Of a stretch of 64,000 nt of DNA, positions 35,328 to 43,581 are shown piece by piece. The DNA is taken from positions 2,046,001 to 2,110,000 of the forward strand of contig NZ_SACN01000001.1 of the NCBI RefSeq assembly GCF_004005865.1, given 5' to 3'. The DNA comes from Sphingomonas crocodyli. GTDB lineage: Bacteria; Pseudomonadota; Alphaproteobacteria; Sphingomonadales; Sphingomonadaceae. A model generated the notes under the pieces. The model did not search any database. It was not told the origin of the DNA and saw only the letters and a list, made by a program, of their open reading frames with translations. The translations under genes and the position numbers were made by a program. How positions within the stretch are numbered: the first letter of the stretch is position 1; every line of letters starts with the position of its first letter.

Positions 35328-37252
35328 TCGCGGAAGGGGGGCTTGCCGCATTGTGGCTCGCCGCGGCGCTCGCCGCGCTGCAGCTAGTGCTGGGGATCAT
35401 GGGCGTACGCAGCGGACGCACCGACCTGCTGGCCGCCGTGCGGCCGGTCGCGGTGGTGCAGGGCGTGCTGACGCTGATCGCCTTCGTGGCGCTAATCTGG
35501 CTGTTCGTGACGGTCGATCTGTCGGTGGCTTTGGTCGCCGCCAACGATGCCTCGACCAAGCCGCTTCTCTACAAATTCGCCGGAACCTGGGGAAACCACG
35601 AAGGCTCGATGCTGATGTGGGTGACGATCCTGGGCGTCGCGGGCGGCGCGGTGGCGATCCTCGAGCGGCGGCTGAACGAGCGCACATTGATCGCGACGCT
35701 GGCCGCGCAGGCTGCGATCGGCCTTGGTTTCTACGCCTTCCTGCTGTTTGCATCGAATCCGTTCGCGCGGCTCAATCCCGCGCCGGTCGAGGGGCAGGGG
35801 CTCAACCCGCTGCTGCAGGATCCGGGCCTCGCCTTCCATCCGCCGACGCTCTACCTCGGCTATGTCGGGCTGTCGGTCGCCTTCTCCTTCGCGGTCGGCG
35901 CGCTGGTGACGCGCGATGTGGGCGCGGCCTTTGCGCGCGCGATGCGGCCGTGGGTTCTGGGCGCGTGGATACTGCTGACGCTGGGCATCACCGCGGGCAG
36001 CTACTGGGCCTATTACGAACTGGGCTGGGGTGGCTGGTGGTTCTGGGACCCGGTCGAAAATGCCTCGCTGATGCCGTGGCTCGCCGCGACCGCCTTGCTC
36101 CATTCGGTGACGGTGCTGGCGACGCGCGAGGGCCTGCGCGCGTGGACGGTGATGCTGGCGGTGGTCGCCTTCTCGATGTCGATGGTCGGCACCTTCCTGG
36201 TCCGATCGGGCATCCTGACGAGCGTTCACGCCTTCGCGGTCGATCCCAAGCGCGGCACGTTCATCCTCGCGCTGCTCGCCATCTATATCGGCGGCGCGCT
36301 GGCTTTGTTCGGCCTGCGCGTGGGCACGGTGCGCGAGGGTTCGCGCTTCGATGCGGTGAGCCGCGAAGGCTCGCTCGTCATCAACAATCTGCTGCTCTCG
36401 GCGATCCTCGGCATCGTGCTGGTCGGCACGCTCTATCCGCTGATCGCTGAATCGGTGACGGGCGAGAAATTGTCGGTCGGCCCGCCTTATTTCAACAGCG
36501 CGGCGGGACCGCTTGCCCTGATCCTCGTCGCGGTGATGGCGGCGGGGCCGGTGATGCGCTGGCGTCGTGACGATCTGAAGGCGGTGGCCCGTCGGATCGC
36601 GCTGCCGGTGCTGGTGGCGGCCCTCGCGCTGCTCGCGGTGATCCTGCTCGCGCCGGGCATTCGCATATTGCCGTTGCTCGGTCTGGTCGCGGCGGCGGGC
36701 GTCGGCCTCGCGAGCCTCGCGCCTTTGTGGAAGCGCAATCTGCGTCGCACGCCTTTGTTCATCTGGGGCATGGTGATCTCGCACCTGGGCATTGCGGTGA
36801 GCATGGCGGGCATGGCGGCGGAGAGCGCGTTCACCCGTGAAACGCTTGTCGCGACGCAGGTCGGCGCGACCCACAAGGTGGGCCCCTATATCGTCCGCCT
36901 CGACGATGTGCAGCCGATCGCCGGCCCGAACTATACCGCGATCGAAGCGACGATCACCGCGCGGCGCGGCGAGGGCGGCGAGCCGATGATCCTCAAGCCC
37001 GAAACGCGCAGCTTCCCGTCGCCGCAGACCGAGACCAACGAGGCCGCGATCAAGACGGTGCTCGACGGGCAGCTCTATATCGTCGTCGGCAAGCCCGATG
37101 ATCAGGGCCGCTGGCAGCTGCGCGCATGGTGGAAGCCGTTCGTGACCTTCATCTGGCTGGGCGGCGCGCTGGTCGCGTTCGGTGGTTTCCTGGCGATGGT
37201 CGGGCGAATCCGGCGTGAGATCCGCCATGCGCCGCCGCCGGAGTTCATCTGA
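35324..37252 (+). CDS. ccmF: cytochrome c heme lyase subunit CcmF
   Basis: A 642-residue, many-helix inner-membrane protein that receives heme from CcmE and attaches it to apocytochrome c with CcmH and CcmI. The periplasmic WWD domain GWGGWWFWDPVENASLMPWL (about 231-250) is intact. Conserved KFAGTWGNHEGSMLMWVTILG and HPPTLYLGYVGLSV supply heme-associated His residues. It overlaps both neighbours. Confidence 0.96.
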   Translation: MIAEGGLAALWLAAALAALQLVLGIMGVRSGRTDLLAAVRPVAVVQGVLTLIAFVALIWLFVTVDLSVALVAANDASTKPLLYKFAGTWGNHEGSMLMWVTILGVAGGAVAILERRLNERTLIATLAAQAAIGLGFYAFLLFASNPFARLNPAPVEGQGLNPLLQDPGLAFHPPTLYLGYVGLSVAFSFAVGALVTRDVGAAFARAMRPWVLGAWILLTLGITAGSYWAYYELGWGGWWFWDPVENASLMPWLAATALLHSVTVLATREGLRAWTVMLAVVAFSMSMVGTFLVRSGILTSVHAFAVDPKRGTFILALLAIYIGGALALFGLRVGTVREGSRFDAVSREGSLVINNLLLSAILGIVLVGTLYPLIAESVTGEKLSVGPPYFNSAAGPLALILVAVMAAGPVMRWRRDDLKAVARRIALPVLVAALALLAVILLAPGIRILPLLGLVAAAGVGLASLAPLWKRNLRRTPLFIWGMVISHLGIAVSMAGMAAESAFTRETLVATQVGATHKVGPYIVRLDDVQPIAGPNYTAIEATITARRGEGGEPMILKPETRSFPSPQTETNEAAIKTVLDGQLYIVVGKPDDQGRWQLRAWWKPFVTFIWLGGALVAFGGFLAMVGRIRREIRHAPPPEFI

Positions 37253-37779
37253 TGCGGCGCCTGCTGATCTGGGCGCCGCTGGCGCTGTTCATCGCCTTCT
37301 TCGTCGTGTTCGCGAGCGGGTTGATCAGCCCGGAGAGCAAGACGATCCGATCGCAGCTGATCGGCAAGCCGATGCCGCAATTCGCGCTGCAGCCCGGCGT
37401 TGCGGGCAAGGCGGGCGTGTCGAGCGCCGAACTGGCGAACGGGCAGCCGCACCTCGTCAACGTCTTCGCCAGCTGGTGCATCCCGTGCATCGCCGAAGCA
37501 CCGCAGCTCGATCAACTCGCGCAGGCAGGCGTCCCGATCTACGGCATCGCGATCCGCGATCGGCCGGAGGATCTGGCCCGTTTCCTCGCCCGCAACGGCG
37601 ATCCCTATCGTGCGATCGGCGGCGATCCCAATTCGAGCGTGCAGATCGCGCTGGGGTCTTCGGGCGTGCCCGAAACCTTCGTCGTCGATGGCAAGGGCAT
37701 CATCCGCCACCAGCATATCGGCGATATCCAGCCGCAGGACGTGCCCGGCATCATGTCGGCTCTGGGGGCGGCAAAGTGA
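37252..37779 (+). CDS. ccmG: thiol:disulfide interchange protein CcmG/DsbE
   Basis: A 175-residue membrane-tethered thioredoxin-like protein that keeps the apocytochrome CXXCH thiols reduced. Redox motif WCIPC follows VNVFASW (about residues 75-80), with the CcmG-type YGIAIRDRPEDLARFL and the cis-proline region SSGVPETFVVDGKG. An N-terminal anchor helix lies at 4-22. Its ATG overlaps the last base of the ccmF stop. Confidence 0.94.
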   Translation: MRRLLIWAPLALFIAFFVVFASGLISPESKTIRSQLIGKPMPQFALQPGVAGKAGVSSAELANGQPHLVNVFASWCIPCIAEAPQLDQLAQAGVPIYGIAIRDRPEDLARFLARNGDPYRAIGGDPNSSVQIALGSSGVPETFVVDGKGIIRHQHIGDIQPQDVPGIMSALGAAK

Positions 37780-38279
37780 GCCTCTTTTCCCATCCGTTCG
37801 TGTCGAGCGAAGTCGAGACACGTTCTCCAGCGATGCGTCCAGCCAACGCGTCTCGACTTCGCTCGACACGAGCGGTGGTGGGTTTGGCGCTGCTGCTTTC
37901 TGTAACGACGCCCGCTTTCGCTGACTCGCTGATGCCCGCCGCACCTTATGCGAACGAGCAGCTGCCCGATCCCAAGCAGGAAGCGGCGGCCAAGCATCTG
38001 ATGGAGTCGCTGCGCTGCCTCGTCTGCCAGGGGCAGTCGATCGCGGACAGCGATGCCGAGATGGCGGGCGATATGCGCTCGCTGGTCCGCACGCGCATCC
38101 AGAAGGGCGAGAAGCCCGAAGAGATCCGCAAGTGGCTGATCGAGCGTTATGGCGACTGGGTGAGCTATAATCCCCCGCTCGATGCGCTGACATGGCCGCT
38201 GTGGGTGATGCCGATCCTGTTCCTGGGCATCGGCATCTGGATCGTGAGCGGACGGCTCAAGCGGAGGAAGCGCAAGTGA
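37776..38279 (+). CDS. ccmH: cytochrome c maturation protein CcmH (CycL)
   Basis: Up to 167 residues. The mature protein has the redox motif SLRCLVCQGQSIADSDA, then MRSLVRTRIQKGEKPEEIRKWLIERYGDWVSY and a C-terminal membrane anchor, all standard for CcmH. The N-terminus is odd: residues 8-32 are encoded by a palindromic repeat. Two starts are possible: GTG at 37776, overlapping ccmG (GTGA), or the ATG at 37833 inside the repeat, giving MRPANASRLRSTR as a basic n-region followed by a normal hydrophobic signal core and AFA cleavage site. Confidence 0.93.
   Translation: MSLFSHPFVSSEVETRSPAMRPANASRLRSTRAVVGLALLLSVTTPAFADSLMPAAPYANEQLPDPKQEAAAKHLMESLRCLVCQGQSIADSDAEMAGDMRSLVRTRIQKGEKPEEIRKWLIERYGDWVSYNPPLDALTWPLWVMPILFLGIGIWIVSGRLKRRKRK
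37799..37870 (+). repeat. palindromic repeat embedded in the 5' end of ccmH
   Basis: Inverted repeat with 24-bp arms (37799-37822 and 37847-37870) matching at 23 of 24 positions; the core of the left arm is TGTCGAGCGAAGTCGAGACA. The 24-base loop contains an in-frame ATG at 37833. The style matches dispersed intergenic palindromes of sphingomonads, but this copy is within a reading frame and introduces no stop. Confidence 0.85.
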
Positions 38280-38914
38280 CGGGCTGGCTGGTCTTTCTGG
38301 GGCTTGCCCTGCTGGTGGGCGGTTCGCTGTTTCGCTGGGGCAGACTGCCCAAGGGCGGGATGGAGCTGGTCGGCGCGGCTTTGTTCGTCGGCGTCGCGGG
38401 CTATGCGTGGCAGGGGAGCCCCGCGCTGCCCGGCAAGCCGACGCCCCCGGCCGAGAATGCGCAGGTGCCCGACAACGGCTTCCTGCAGGAACGCGAGAAG
38501 ATGGGGATGAGCAGCGTGGGTGGTGACGCCCAGGTGCTCGCGAGCGCCGATAGCTTCCATCAGCGCGGGCTCGACCTCTATTCGATCGGCATCATCAAGG
38601 GCGAGCTTTCGCGCCGTCCGAACAGCCCCGATCTGTGGGTCGGCCTTGGCAATGCGTTGGTGATCCACGGCAAGGGGATGATGAACCCGGCCGCACAGCT
38701 GGCCTTCGAACGGGCGGGGAAGCTTGCCCCCGATCATCCGGGTCCGCCCTTCTTCCTGGGCCTCGCTTATGCGCAGGCGGGCCAGCTCGATCGTGCGGCG
38801 ACGGTGTGGAGCGATCTGCTGGCGCGCAGCACGCCCGACGCGCCGTGGCGGCCCGAGGTCGAGCAACGGCTCGCTGAAATCGCCCAAATGCAGGGTGGCG
38901 GCGCGCAGCAATAG
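38276..38914 (+). CDS. ccmI: CcmI-like TPR protein of cytochrome c maturation
   Basis: A 212-residue protein with an N-terminal segment of two hydrophobic stretches (WLVFLGLALLVGGSLF, GAALFVGVAGYAW) and a TPR region (about 95-205; PDLWVGLGNALVIHGKGMMNPAAQLAFERAGKLAPDHPGPPFFLGLAYAQAG). It presents apocytochrome c to the CcmFH lyase. Shorter than typical CcmI (about 400), mainly in the C-terminal domain. GTG start overlaps ccmH. Confidence 0.85.
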   Translation: MTGWLVFLGLALLVGGSLFRWGRLPKGGMELVGAALFVGVAGYAWQGSPALPGKPTPPAENAQVPDNGFLQEREKMGMSSVGGDAQVLASADSFHQRGLDLYSIGIIKGELSRRPNSPDLWVGLGNALVIHGKGMMNPAAQLAFERAGKLAPDHPGPPFFLGLAYAQAGQLDRAATVWSDLLARSTPDAPWRPEVEQRLAEIAQMQGGGAQQ

Positions 38915-38996
38915 ATTGCGTTGCACTTGTTTACTTGGCCGTAACGATTGCTGGCGTCAGATCGCCGCATAGGAAGTCCCAAGCGGAGGACGGACG

Positions 38997-39206
38997 ATGC
39001 CGATGATCACAGACGCTCTCGAAATGCTTGCCACCGCCCGCGCCGAAGGGCGCAAGCCGCAGGGCTGGCGCGTCAGCCACGATTTTATTTCGGGCCTTGT
39101 GGGGAGCGGCGAGCGTTATCGCTTCGTGCGCACCGAAGCGGGCTGGTCGTGGCGCGGCCTGCCGATCGTGGCCGTCGCAGGGCAGGGCGCCCAGTTGAGT
39201 TACTGA
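38997..39206 (+). CDS. small hypothetical protein
   Basis: A 69-residue soluble protein (MPMITDALEMLATARAEG..., with WRVSHDFISGLVGSGERYRFVR and GWSWRGLPIVAV) of no recognised family. GGAGGACGG lies just upstream of the start, supporting translation. No link to the ccm operon or the cyclase gene can be shown. Confidence 0.6.
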   Translation: MPMITDALEMLATARAEGRKPQGWRVSHDFISGLVGSGERYRFVRTEAGWSWRGLPIVAVAGQGAQLSY

Positions 39207-39218
39207 GCGCCCCGAACC

Positions 39219-40157
39219 TTATTTCAGCACCACAGGATTGACCGGCGAGCCGACCGCGCCGGTGATCGCGAGCGGCGGGGCCGCGAGCAGGAAGGTATAT
39301 TTCCCGTCGGCCGCGCAATCGGCCGCGAGCGGGGACAGGTTCCACATCTCGCCCAGCGGCAGGCCCATTTCGCGCAGGCACAGCATGTGGAAAGGCAGCG
39401 GCATTTCGGAGCCGCCGAAGCTTTCCATCGGCGTCGTTTCCACCGCCAGATTGTCGGCCGCGATCGCCGCCGCGCTGTGATCGTAGAGCCATTCGGCGAC
39501 CTCGGTCGTGACGCCGGGATTGTTCATGTAGAAGCTCATCATGTTCCGATCGATCGTGAAGTGATCGATATGGCCGGTGCGAACCATCACGATGTCGCCC
39601 GCCTGGATCGACACGCCCTGCTTGTCGCAGGCGGCGCGCAGATCGTCGACGGTGACGAGCGTGCCGCCCTCAAGCCGATCGACCCCCTTGAGCCGCGCGA
39701 TATCGAGCAGGACGCCGCGCGCCATGATGCCGGGATTGGCGAGATGTTCGACGCCGTTCTTGCTGGCGCCGGCGGTGCTCAGCACGTCGCACGCCTTGCA
39801 ACCGTTATAGAGCACGCCGTCATAATGGGCGTGGCTGAGCGCATCCCACTGGGTCGCGCACTGCAGCGACATATGGACGACGTCGTCGGAGAAGACGACT
39901 TCGGGGAAATTCGGGTTCATGACCTGCGCGATCGCGGTCATGTACAGCTGCGGGTTCATGCGCATGCCCGGCGGCTGCGGGCCGTTCTTGTCGAAGTTCA
40001 GGCCCAGCGCGAACATCTTGCCCGACTGGACTGAATTGGCCGCGCGCTGCAGCGCCTCAGGCCCGATATGGTTGAGCGTCCCGCGCTGGTCCTCGGCGCC
40101 CCACCGGCCCCAGTTGCGGAGCCGCTCGGCGATCTTGTCGAAATCCTTCCGCTGCAT
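39219..40157 (-). CDS. cyclase-family (kynurenine formamidase-like) hydrolase
   Basis: A 312-residue metal-dependent hydrolase of the cyclase superfamily (PF04199 type): WGAEDQRGTLNHIGPEAL at the start, the metal motif HMSLQCATQWDALSHAHYDG (variant of HxGTHxDxPxH) and ARGVLLDIARLKG. Members open amide or lactone rings. The BVMO gene lies upstream on the same strand across a 59-bp hairpin-containing gap, so a lactone made by the monooxygenase could be its substrate; this is inference. Confidence 0.85.
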   Translation of the reverse strand: MQRKDFDKIAERLRNWGRWGAEDQRGTLNHIGPEALQRAANSVQSGKMFALGLNFDKNGPQPPGMRMNPQLYMTAIAQVMNPNFPEVVFSDDVVHMSLQCATQWDALSHAHYDGVLYNGCKACDVLSTAGASKNGVEHLANPGIMARGVLLDIARLKGVDRLEGGTLVTVDDLRAACDKQGVSIQAGDIVMVRTGHIDHFTIDRNMMSFYMNNPGVTTEVAEWLYDHSAAAIAADNLAVETTPMESFGGSEMPLPFHMLCLREMGLPLGEMWNLSPLAADCAADGKYTFLLAAPPLAITGAVGSPVNPVVLK

Positions 40158-40165
40158 CGATGCAG

Positions 40166-40195
40166 TCCCTCTCCCTAGTTATCTGGGGAGAGGGA
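40166..40195. terminator. hairpin between BVMO and cyclase genes
   Basis: A 10-bp perfect stem TCCCTCTCCC / GGGAGAGGGA with a 10-base loop, in the 59-bp gap 3' of the BVMO stop. It lacks a T run. It resembles common CTCTCCC-type dispersed hairpins and may attenuate read-through into the cyclase gene. Confidence 0.45.
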
Positions 40196-40216
40196 GGCAT
40201 CGTCTGCGACAGGATG

Positions 40217-42019
40217 TCAAGCCTCGGCTGCGGCTTTCCCCTTATGCAGTTCCAGACCGGCAAGATCGCCCTTTTCGCGCCAATCCTTCAGGATTTCGAT
40301 GAACGCCGGGGTGCCGCCCATGAAGGCCGCATTCTTCGCCATCTTGATGTCGGCCGCGCCCTCATTGTTATAAGCGCCGGGGGTGCATTCGGCCATGATC
40401 GTGGCGCGGGCCATGACGTGGCTCAGGATGACCTGAAGCCAGTCATTCTGCGCCTGCTCGGTCGGTTCGACGACTTCGACGTCATTTTCGAGCGCGTGCT
40501 TGATGACGTGCGCGGTGTGCGCCGACTGTTCGATCAGCACCTGCGGCACGTTGACCGAGAAGCCGCCCTGCACCGTGCTGTACATCATCATGTTCGGGAA
40601 GCCGCGGGCGTGCAGGCCGAACAGGGTTTCGGCGCCTTCGGACCAGGCATCCTTGAGCGACACGCCGCCGCGGCCGACCGGGTTGAAGCCCATGCGGCCG
40701 GTATATTCGGTCGTCAGTTCGTAGCCCGAGGCGAAGATGATGCAGTCGACCTCATATTCCTTGCCGTCGACGACGACGCCCTTGGGTGTGATCCGTTCGA
40801 CGCCTTTGCCGCCGGTGTCGACCAGCGTGACGTTCGGGCGATTGAAGGTCTGCAGATATTCGTCGTGGAAGCAGGGGCGCTTGCAGTGGAGATTGTACCA
40901 CGGCTTGAGCGCCTCGGCGGTCGCCTTGTCCTCGACGATTTCGTCGCAGCGGTTCCGAACGGCTTCCATCTTGCCATAATCGGCGATCTGGCGGCGTTCG
41001 AATGCGCCGACCGGATCGTTGGCATAATCCTGCGCCTCATCCGAATAGGCCCAGGTCCAGCCGTCCTGGATCATGTCTTCCTCGGTCTTCACGCCGCTGA
41101 CGATCGCGCCGAAATTGGCGATGCGTTCGGCCTGCCAGCCGGGCTTGAGCGAGTTCCACCAGGCCGGATCGGTCGGCCGGTTGTCGCGGCGCGACACCGA
41201 CGAAGGGGTGCGCTGGAAAACGTAGAGATGCTTGGCCGCGCGGCCGACGGGGGGCACGACCTGGATCGAGGTGGCGCCGGTGCCGATCACGGCGACGCGC
41301 TTGTCGCCCAGCTTGTCGAGCGCGGTTAGCGGGGTGCCGCCGGTATATTCATAATCCCAGCGGCCGGTGTGGAAGGCATGGCCTTCGAAGCTGTTGAGGC
41401 CGGGCAGGTTGGGCAGCTTCGCCTTGTGGAGCATGCCGCCCGCGATGATCAGGAAGCGCGCGGCGATCTTGTCGCCACGATCGGTTTCGATGCTCCAACG
41501 ATTGCTCTTGTCGTCCCAGATCGCGCTGGTGATGCGCGTCTGGAACAGCGCGTGACTGTACAGATCGAAATGGTGGCCGATGCGCTGGCAATGGGCGAAG
41601 ATTTCCGGCCCCTTGGCGTAACGCTCGGTCGGCATGACGCCGAGTTCTTCGAGCATCGGCATGTAGATATAGGCTTCGACGTCGCAGGCCGCGCCCGGAT
41701 AGCGGTTCCAATACCAGGTGCCGCCGAAGTCGCCCGCCTTCTCGACGATCAGATAATCGTCGATCCCCGCCTGATGCAGCCGCGCGCCGGCGAACATGCC
41801 GCCAAAGCCGCCGCCGACGATCAACGTCTCGGTCTCGCGTGTGATCGGATCGCGGGTGAAGCCGGGTTCGGCATAGGGATCGGCATCGAAATGCGCGAAC
41901 TCGCCGCTCAGATCGTGGAACTGTGCGTTGCCGTCCGGCCGCAGCCGCTTCTCACGCTCGATGCGATACCGTTCCTTGAGCGCCTCGGGGGAAAAACCGA
42001 GATTATCCTGATCAGCCAT
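40217..42019 (-). CDS. Baeyer-Villiger-type flavin monooxygenase 1
   Basis: A 600-residue class B flavoprotein monooxygenase. The FAD Rossmann motif GGGFGG (about 69-74) is followed by [24 protein letters not shown]. The BVMO fingerprint is [15 protein letters not shown], and the NADPH Rossmann motif [10 protein letters not shown] is present. It is long for the family because of an N-terminal 60-residue extension. It inserts oxygen next to a ketone to give an ester or lactone. A perfect 10-bp-arm operator lies 15 bp upstream. Confidence 0.92.
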   Translation of the reverse strand: MADQDNLGFSPEALKERYRIEREKRLRPDGNAQFHDLSGEFAHFDADPYAEPGFTRDPITRETETLIVGGGFGGMFAGARLHQAGIDDYLIVEKAGDFGGTWYWNRYPGAACDVEAYIYMPMLEELGVMPTERYAKGPEIFAHCQRIGHHFDLYSHALFQTRITSAIWDDKSNRWSIETDRGDKIAARFLIIAGGMLHKAKLPNLPGLNSFEGHAFHTGRWDYEYTGGTPLTALDKLGDKRVAVIGTGATSIQVVPPVGRAAKHLYVFQRTPSSVSRRDNRPTDPAWWNSLKPGWQAERIANFGAIVSGVKTEEDMIQDGWTWAYSDEAQDYANDPVGAFERRQIADYGKMEAVRNRCDEIVEDKATAEALKPWYNLHCKRPCFHDEYLQTFNRPNVTLVDTGGKGVERITPKGVVVDGKEYEVDCIIFASGYELTTEYTGRMGFNPVGRGGVSLKDAWSEGAETLFGLHARGFPNMMMYSTVQGGFSVNVPQVLIEQSAHTAHVIKHALENDVEVVEPTEQAQNDWLQVILSHVMARATIMAECTPGAYNNEGAADIKMAKNAAFMGGTPAFIEILKDWREKGDLAGLELHKGKAAAEA

Positions 42020-42033
42020 GCCGAATCCCCGCC

Positions 42034-42057
42034 TTATGTAAACACTGGTTTACATAA
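42034..42057. promoter_or_regulatory. inverted-repeat operator before the BVMO gene
   Basis: Perfect 10-bp arms TTATGTAAAC and GTTTACATAA with spacer ACTG, 15-38 bp upstream of the start codon. The TGTAAAC-N4-GTTTACA form is typical of TetR/MarR-type repressor sites; the adjacent MarR gene is the nearest candidate. Confidence 0.7.
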
Positions 42058-42134
42058 CAGATAGGACAGGCTGTCACGGAAGTAAACGCACAACGGCGCA
42101 ATTGACGAATATGCGGAGCCGAAACGCGATATTA

Positions 42135-42464
42135 TCAGGGCAGGTGGGCAAGCACCTGTTCGATCCGCTCGCGGCCCGCATCGGACAGAGTCACGATCCG
42201 AATCCGCTGGTCGCGATTGTCGAAGGATCGCGTAATCAGCCCCCGATTGAGCAGGATTGCGGTCCACCGCATCATCGTCGTCGGGGCGATCCCGGCGATC
42301 AGGCCCAGCGCGGACAGCTTCACCTGCTTGCCTTCGGCTTCGGACGTGTAGAGATCGAGAAGGATGTCCCACGCGGGCTCGCCGAACAGATCGGGGCCAA
42401 GGATCGTGTCACGCCGGCGGCGCATGTCCATCAGCGCGCGGGCACGCGCATAATAAGCGCTCAT
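42135..42464 (-). CDS. MarR-like winged-helix regulator
   Basis: A 109-residue winged helix-turn-helix protein: GEPAWDILLDLYTSEAEGKQVKLSALGLIAGIAPTTMMRWTAILLNRGLI is the recognition unit, followed by the wing TRSFDNRDQRIRIVTLSDAGRERIEQ. It lacks the longer dimerisation helices of full MarR proteins (about 145 residues). It lies directly upstream of the BVMO gene and its operator, and is a plausible repressor of it. Confidence 0.8.
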   Translation of the reverse strand: MSAYYARARALMDMRRRRDTILGPDLFGEPAWDILLDLYTSEAEGKQVKLSALGLIAGIAPTTMMRWTAILLNRGLITRSFDNRDQRIRIVTLSDAGRERIEQVLAHLP

Positions 42465-42474
42465 GCCGCGTCCC

Positions 42475-43020
42475 TCAGAGGACGATGCTGGCCGCCTTCA
42501 CTTTGGTGCGGCGATAGCGCCAGGTGGCGAGCGCGAGCGCGATCATCTGCAACCAAGCCCAGACGGCGGTGCCGTTCATGTAAACGCGCATGTCCGAATT
42601 GGCGCCGATCAGCGTCAGCGTGGTGACGATCAGCGATGGGATCTGGAACGACGCGGCCCACATCGGCCAATATCGGTCGCAGCGCAACGCCAGCACCACC
42701 AGCGCGACGAGCAGCATCAGATCGACGATCGCGACATAGGGGTTTGCTTGCGTATTGTCCGCATCGAAACCCGCCATGCCGATCTGCGTCAGCAGCCACG
42801 CCGCCGCGAAGATCGCCGCGCCCCAGCGTTCCGGCCAGTCGCCGAACAATACGGCAAAGGCCAGCGTGCCGACGAACAGCGCGATGAAGGCGAGGAACAG
42901 GACCACGCGGCCAACCGATAATGGTGGCGCCCGAGGGGTCAAGCTGTTGATGTGTGAAGATTTTGGGACAGGACATGACGTTCCTTCCGCACGGCCATAT
43001 GAGCCGTGCGCTGCCGACAT
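42475..43020 (-). CDS. five-helix membrane protein of unknown function
   Basis: A 181-residue protein with five hydrophobic segments from about residue 37 to 170 (VVLFLAFIALFVGTLAFAVLFG; WGAAIFAAAWLLTQIGM; IVDLMLLVALVVLALRC; FQIPSLIVTTLTLIG; VWAWLQMIALALATW). No family recognised. The first 26 residues are not hydrophobic and the start has no ribosome site; TTG at 42942 may be the true start. It lies between the LuxR-type gene and the MarR gene, 10-16 bp from each. Confidence 0.62.
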   Translation of the reverse strand: MSAAHGSYGRAEGTSCPVPKSSHINSLTPRAPPLSVGRVVLFLAFIALFVGTLAFAVLFGDWPERWGAAIFAAAWLLTQIGMAGFDADNTQANPYVAIVDLMLLVALVVLALRCDRYWPMWAASFQIPSLIVTTLTLIGANSDMRVYMNGTAVWAWLQMIALALATWRYRRTKVKAASIVL

Positions 43021-43036
43021 TCATGGAATCGCGATG

Positions 43037-43546
43037 CTAGCGGATCAGATATTTCAGCGCGGCGAGGCCGCCGGTCGCGGCGATCGCGATCCCGGTCCAG
43101 ATCATCCCCATCGCGCCGATCCGCGCCAGCTTCTGCGACGCGCTCAGGCCGTTGCGCTCGCCCGTCTCCGGCCGCGGCAGGGGCACATAGGGTGCCTGCT
43201 CGCTGGTGGAATTGTTCCCTGAACTGTCTTTGCCATGCCCCGCCATGCCCCATGCGTCCGCTTCGTCTGCAGACGCAATTGCGGCGGAAAATAAGGGTTC
43301 GGCAACGGGGCGCGGTTGAAGCATCAATGATTGAGGGGTGCCGTTTTCCGCCTCGTGCAGCCGCCACGCGGCATCGATACGATCGGCGGCGTCCAGCGTG
43401 CGGATCGCCTTACGCAGATAATCGTCGACCGTGTGGGGGGAGATGCCAAGCTGGCGCGCGATGTCCTTCGACGACTGATGTCGCCAGACGAGGCGAAGGC
43501 ATTCCTTCTGCCGGTCGCTCAACCGGTCGATGGGCGTCTGGTCCAT
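43037..43546 (-). CDS. LuxR-type HTH protein with C-terminal membrane anchor
   Basis: A 169-residue protein with an N-terminal GerE/LuxR helix-turn-helix (about 4-62; LSDRQKECLRLVWRHQSSKDIARQLGISPHTVDDYLRKAIRTL), a low-complexity linker (about 65-138) and one transmembrane helix at about 143-168 (IGAMGMIWTGIAIAATGGLAALKYLI). There is no receiver or ligand-binding domain. This ToxR-like topology suggests a membrane-tethered DNA-binding protein. The start at 43546 is chosen because the HTH begins there. Confidence 0.8.
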   Translation of the reverse strand: MDQTPIDRLSDRQKECLRLVWRHQSSKDIARQLGISPHTVDDYLRKAIRTLDAADRIDAAWRLHEAENGTPQSLMLQPRPVAEPLFSAAIASADEADAWGMAGHGKDSSGNNSTSEQAPYVPLPRPETGERNGLSASQKLARIGAMGMIWTGIAIAATGGLAALKYLIR

Positions 43547-43581
43547 GCGCCGAGATAGTCGCAGCCTGACGCCCGACGCAA

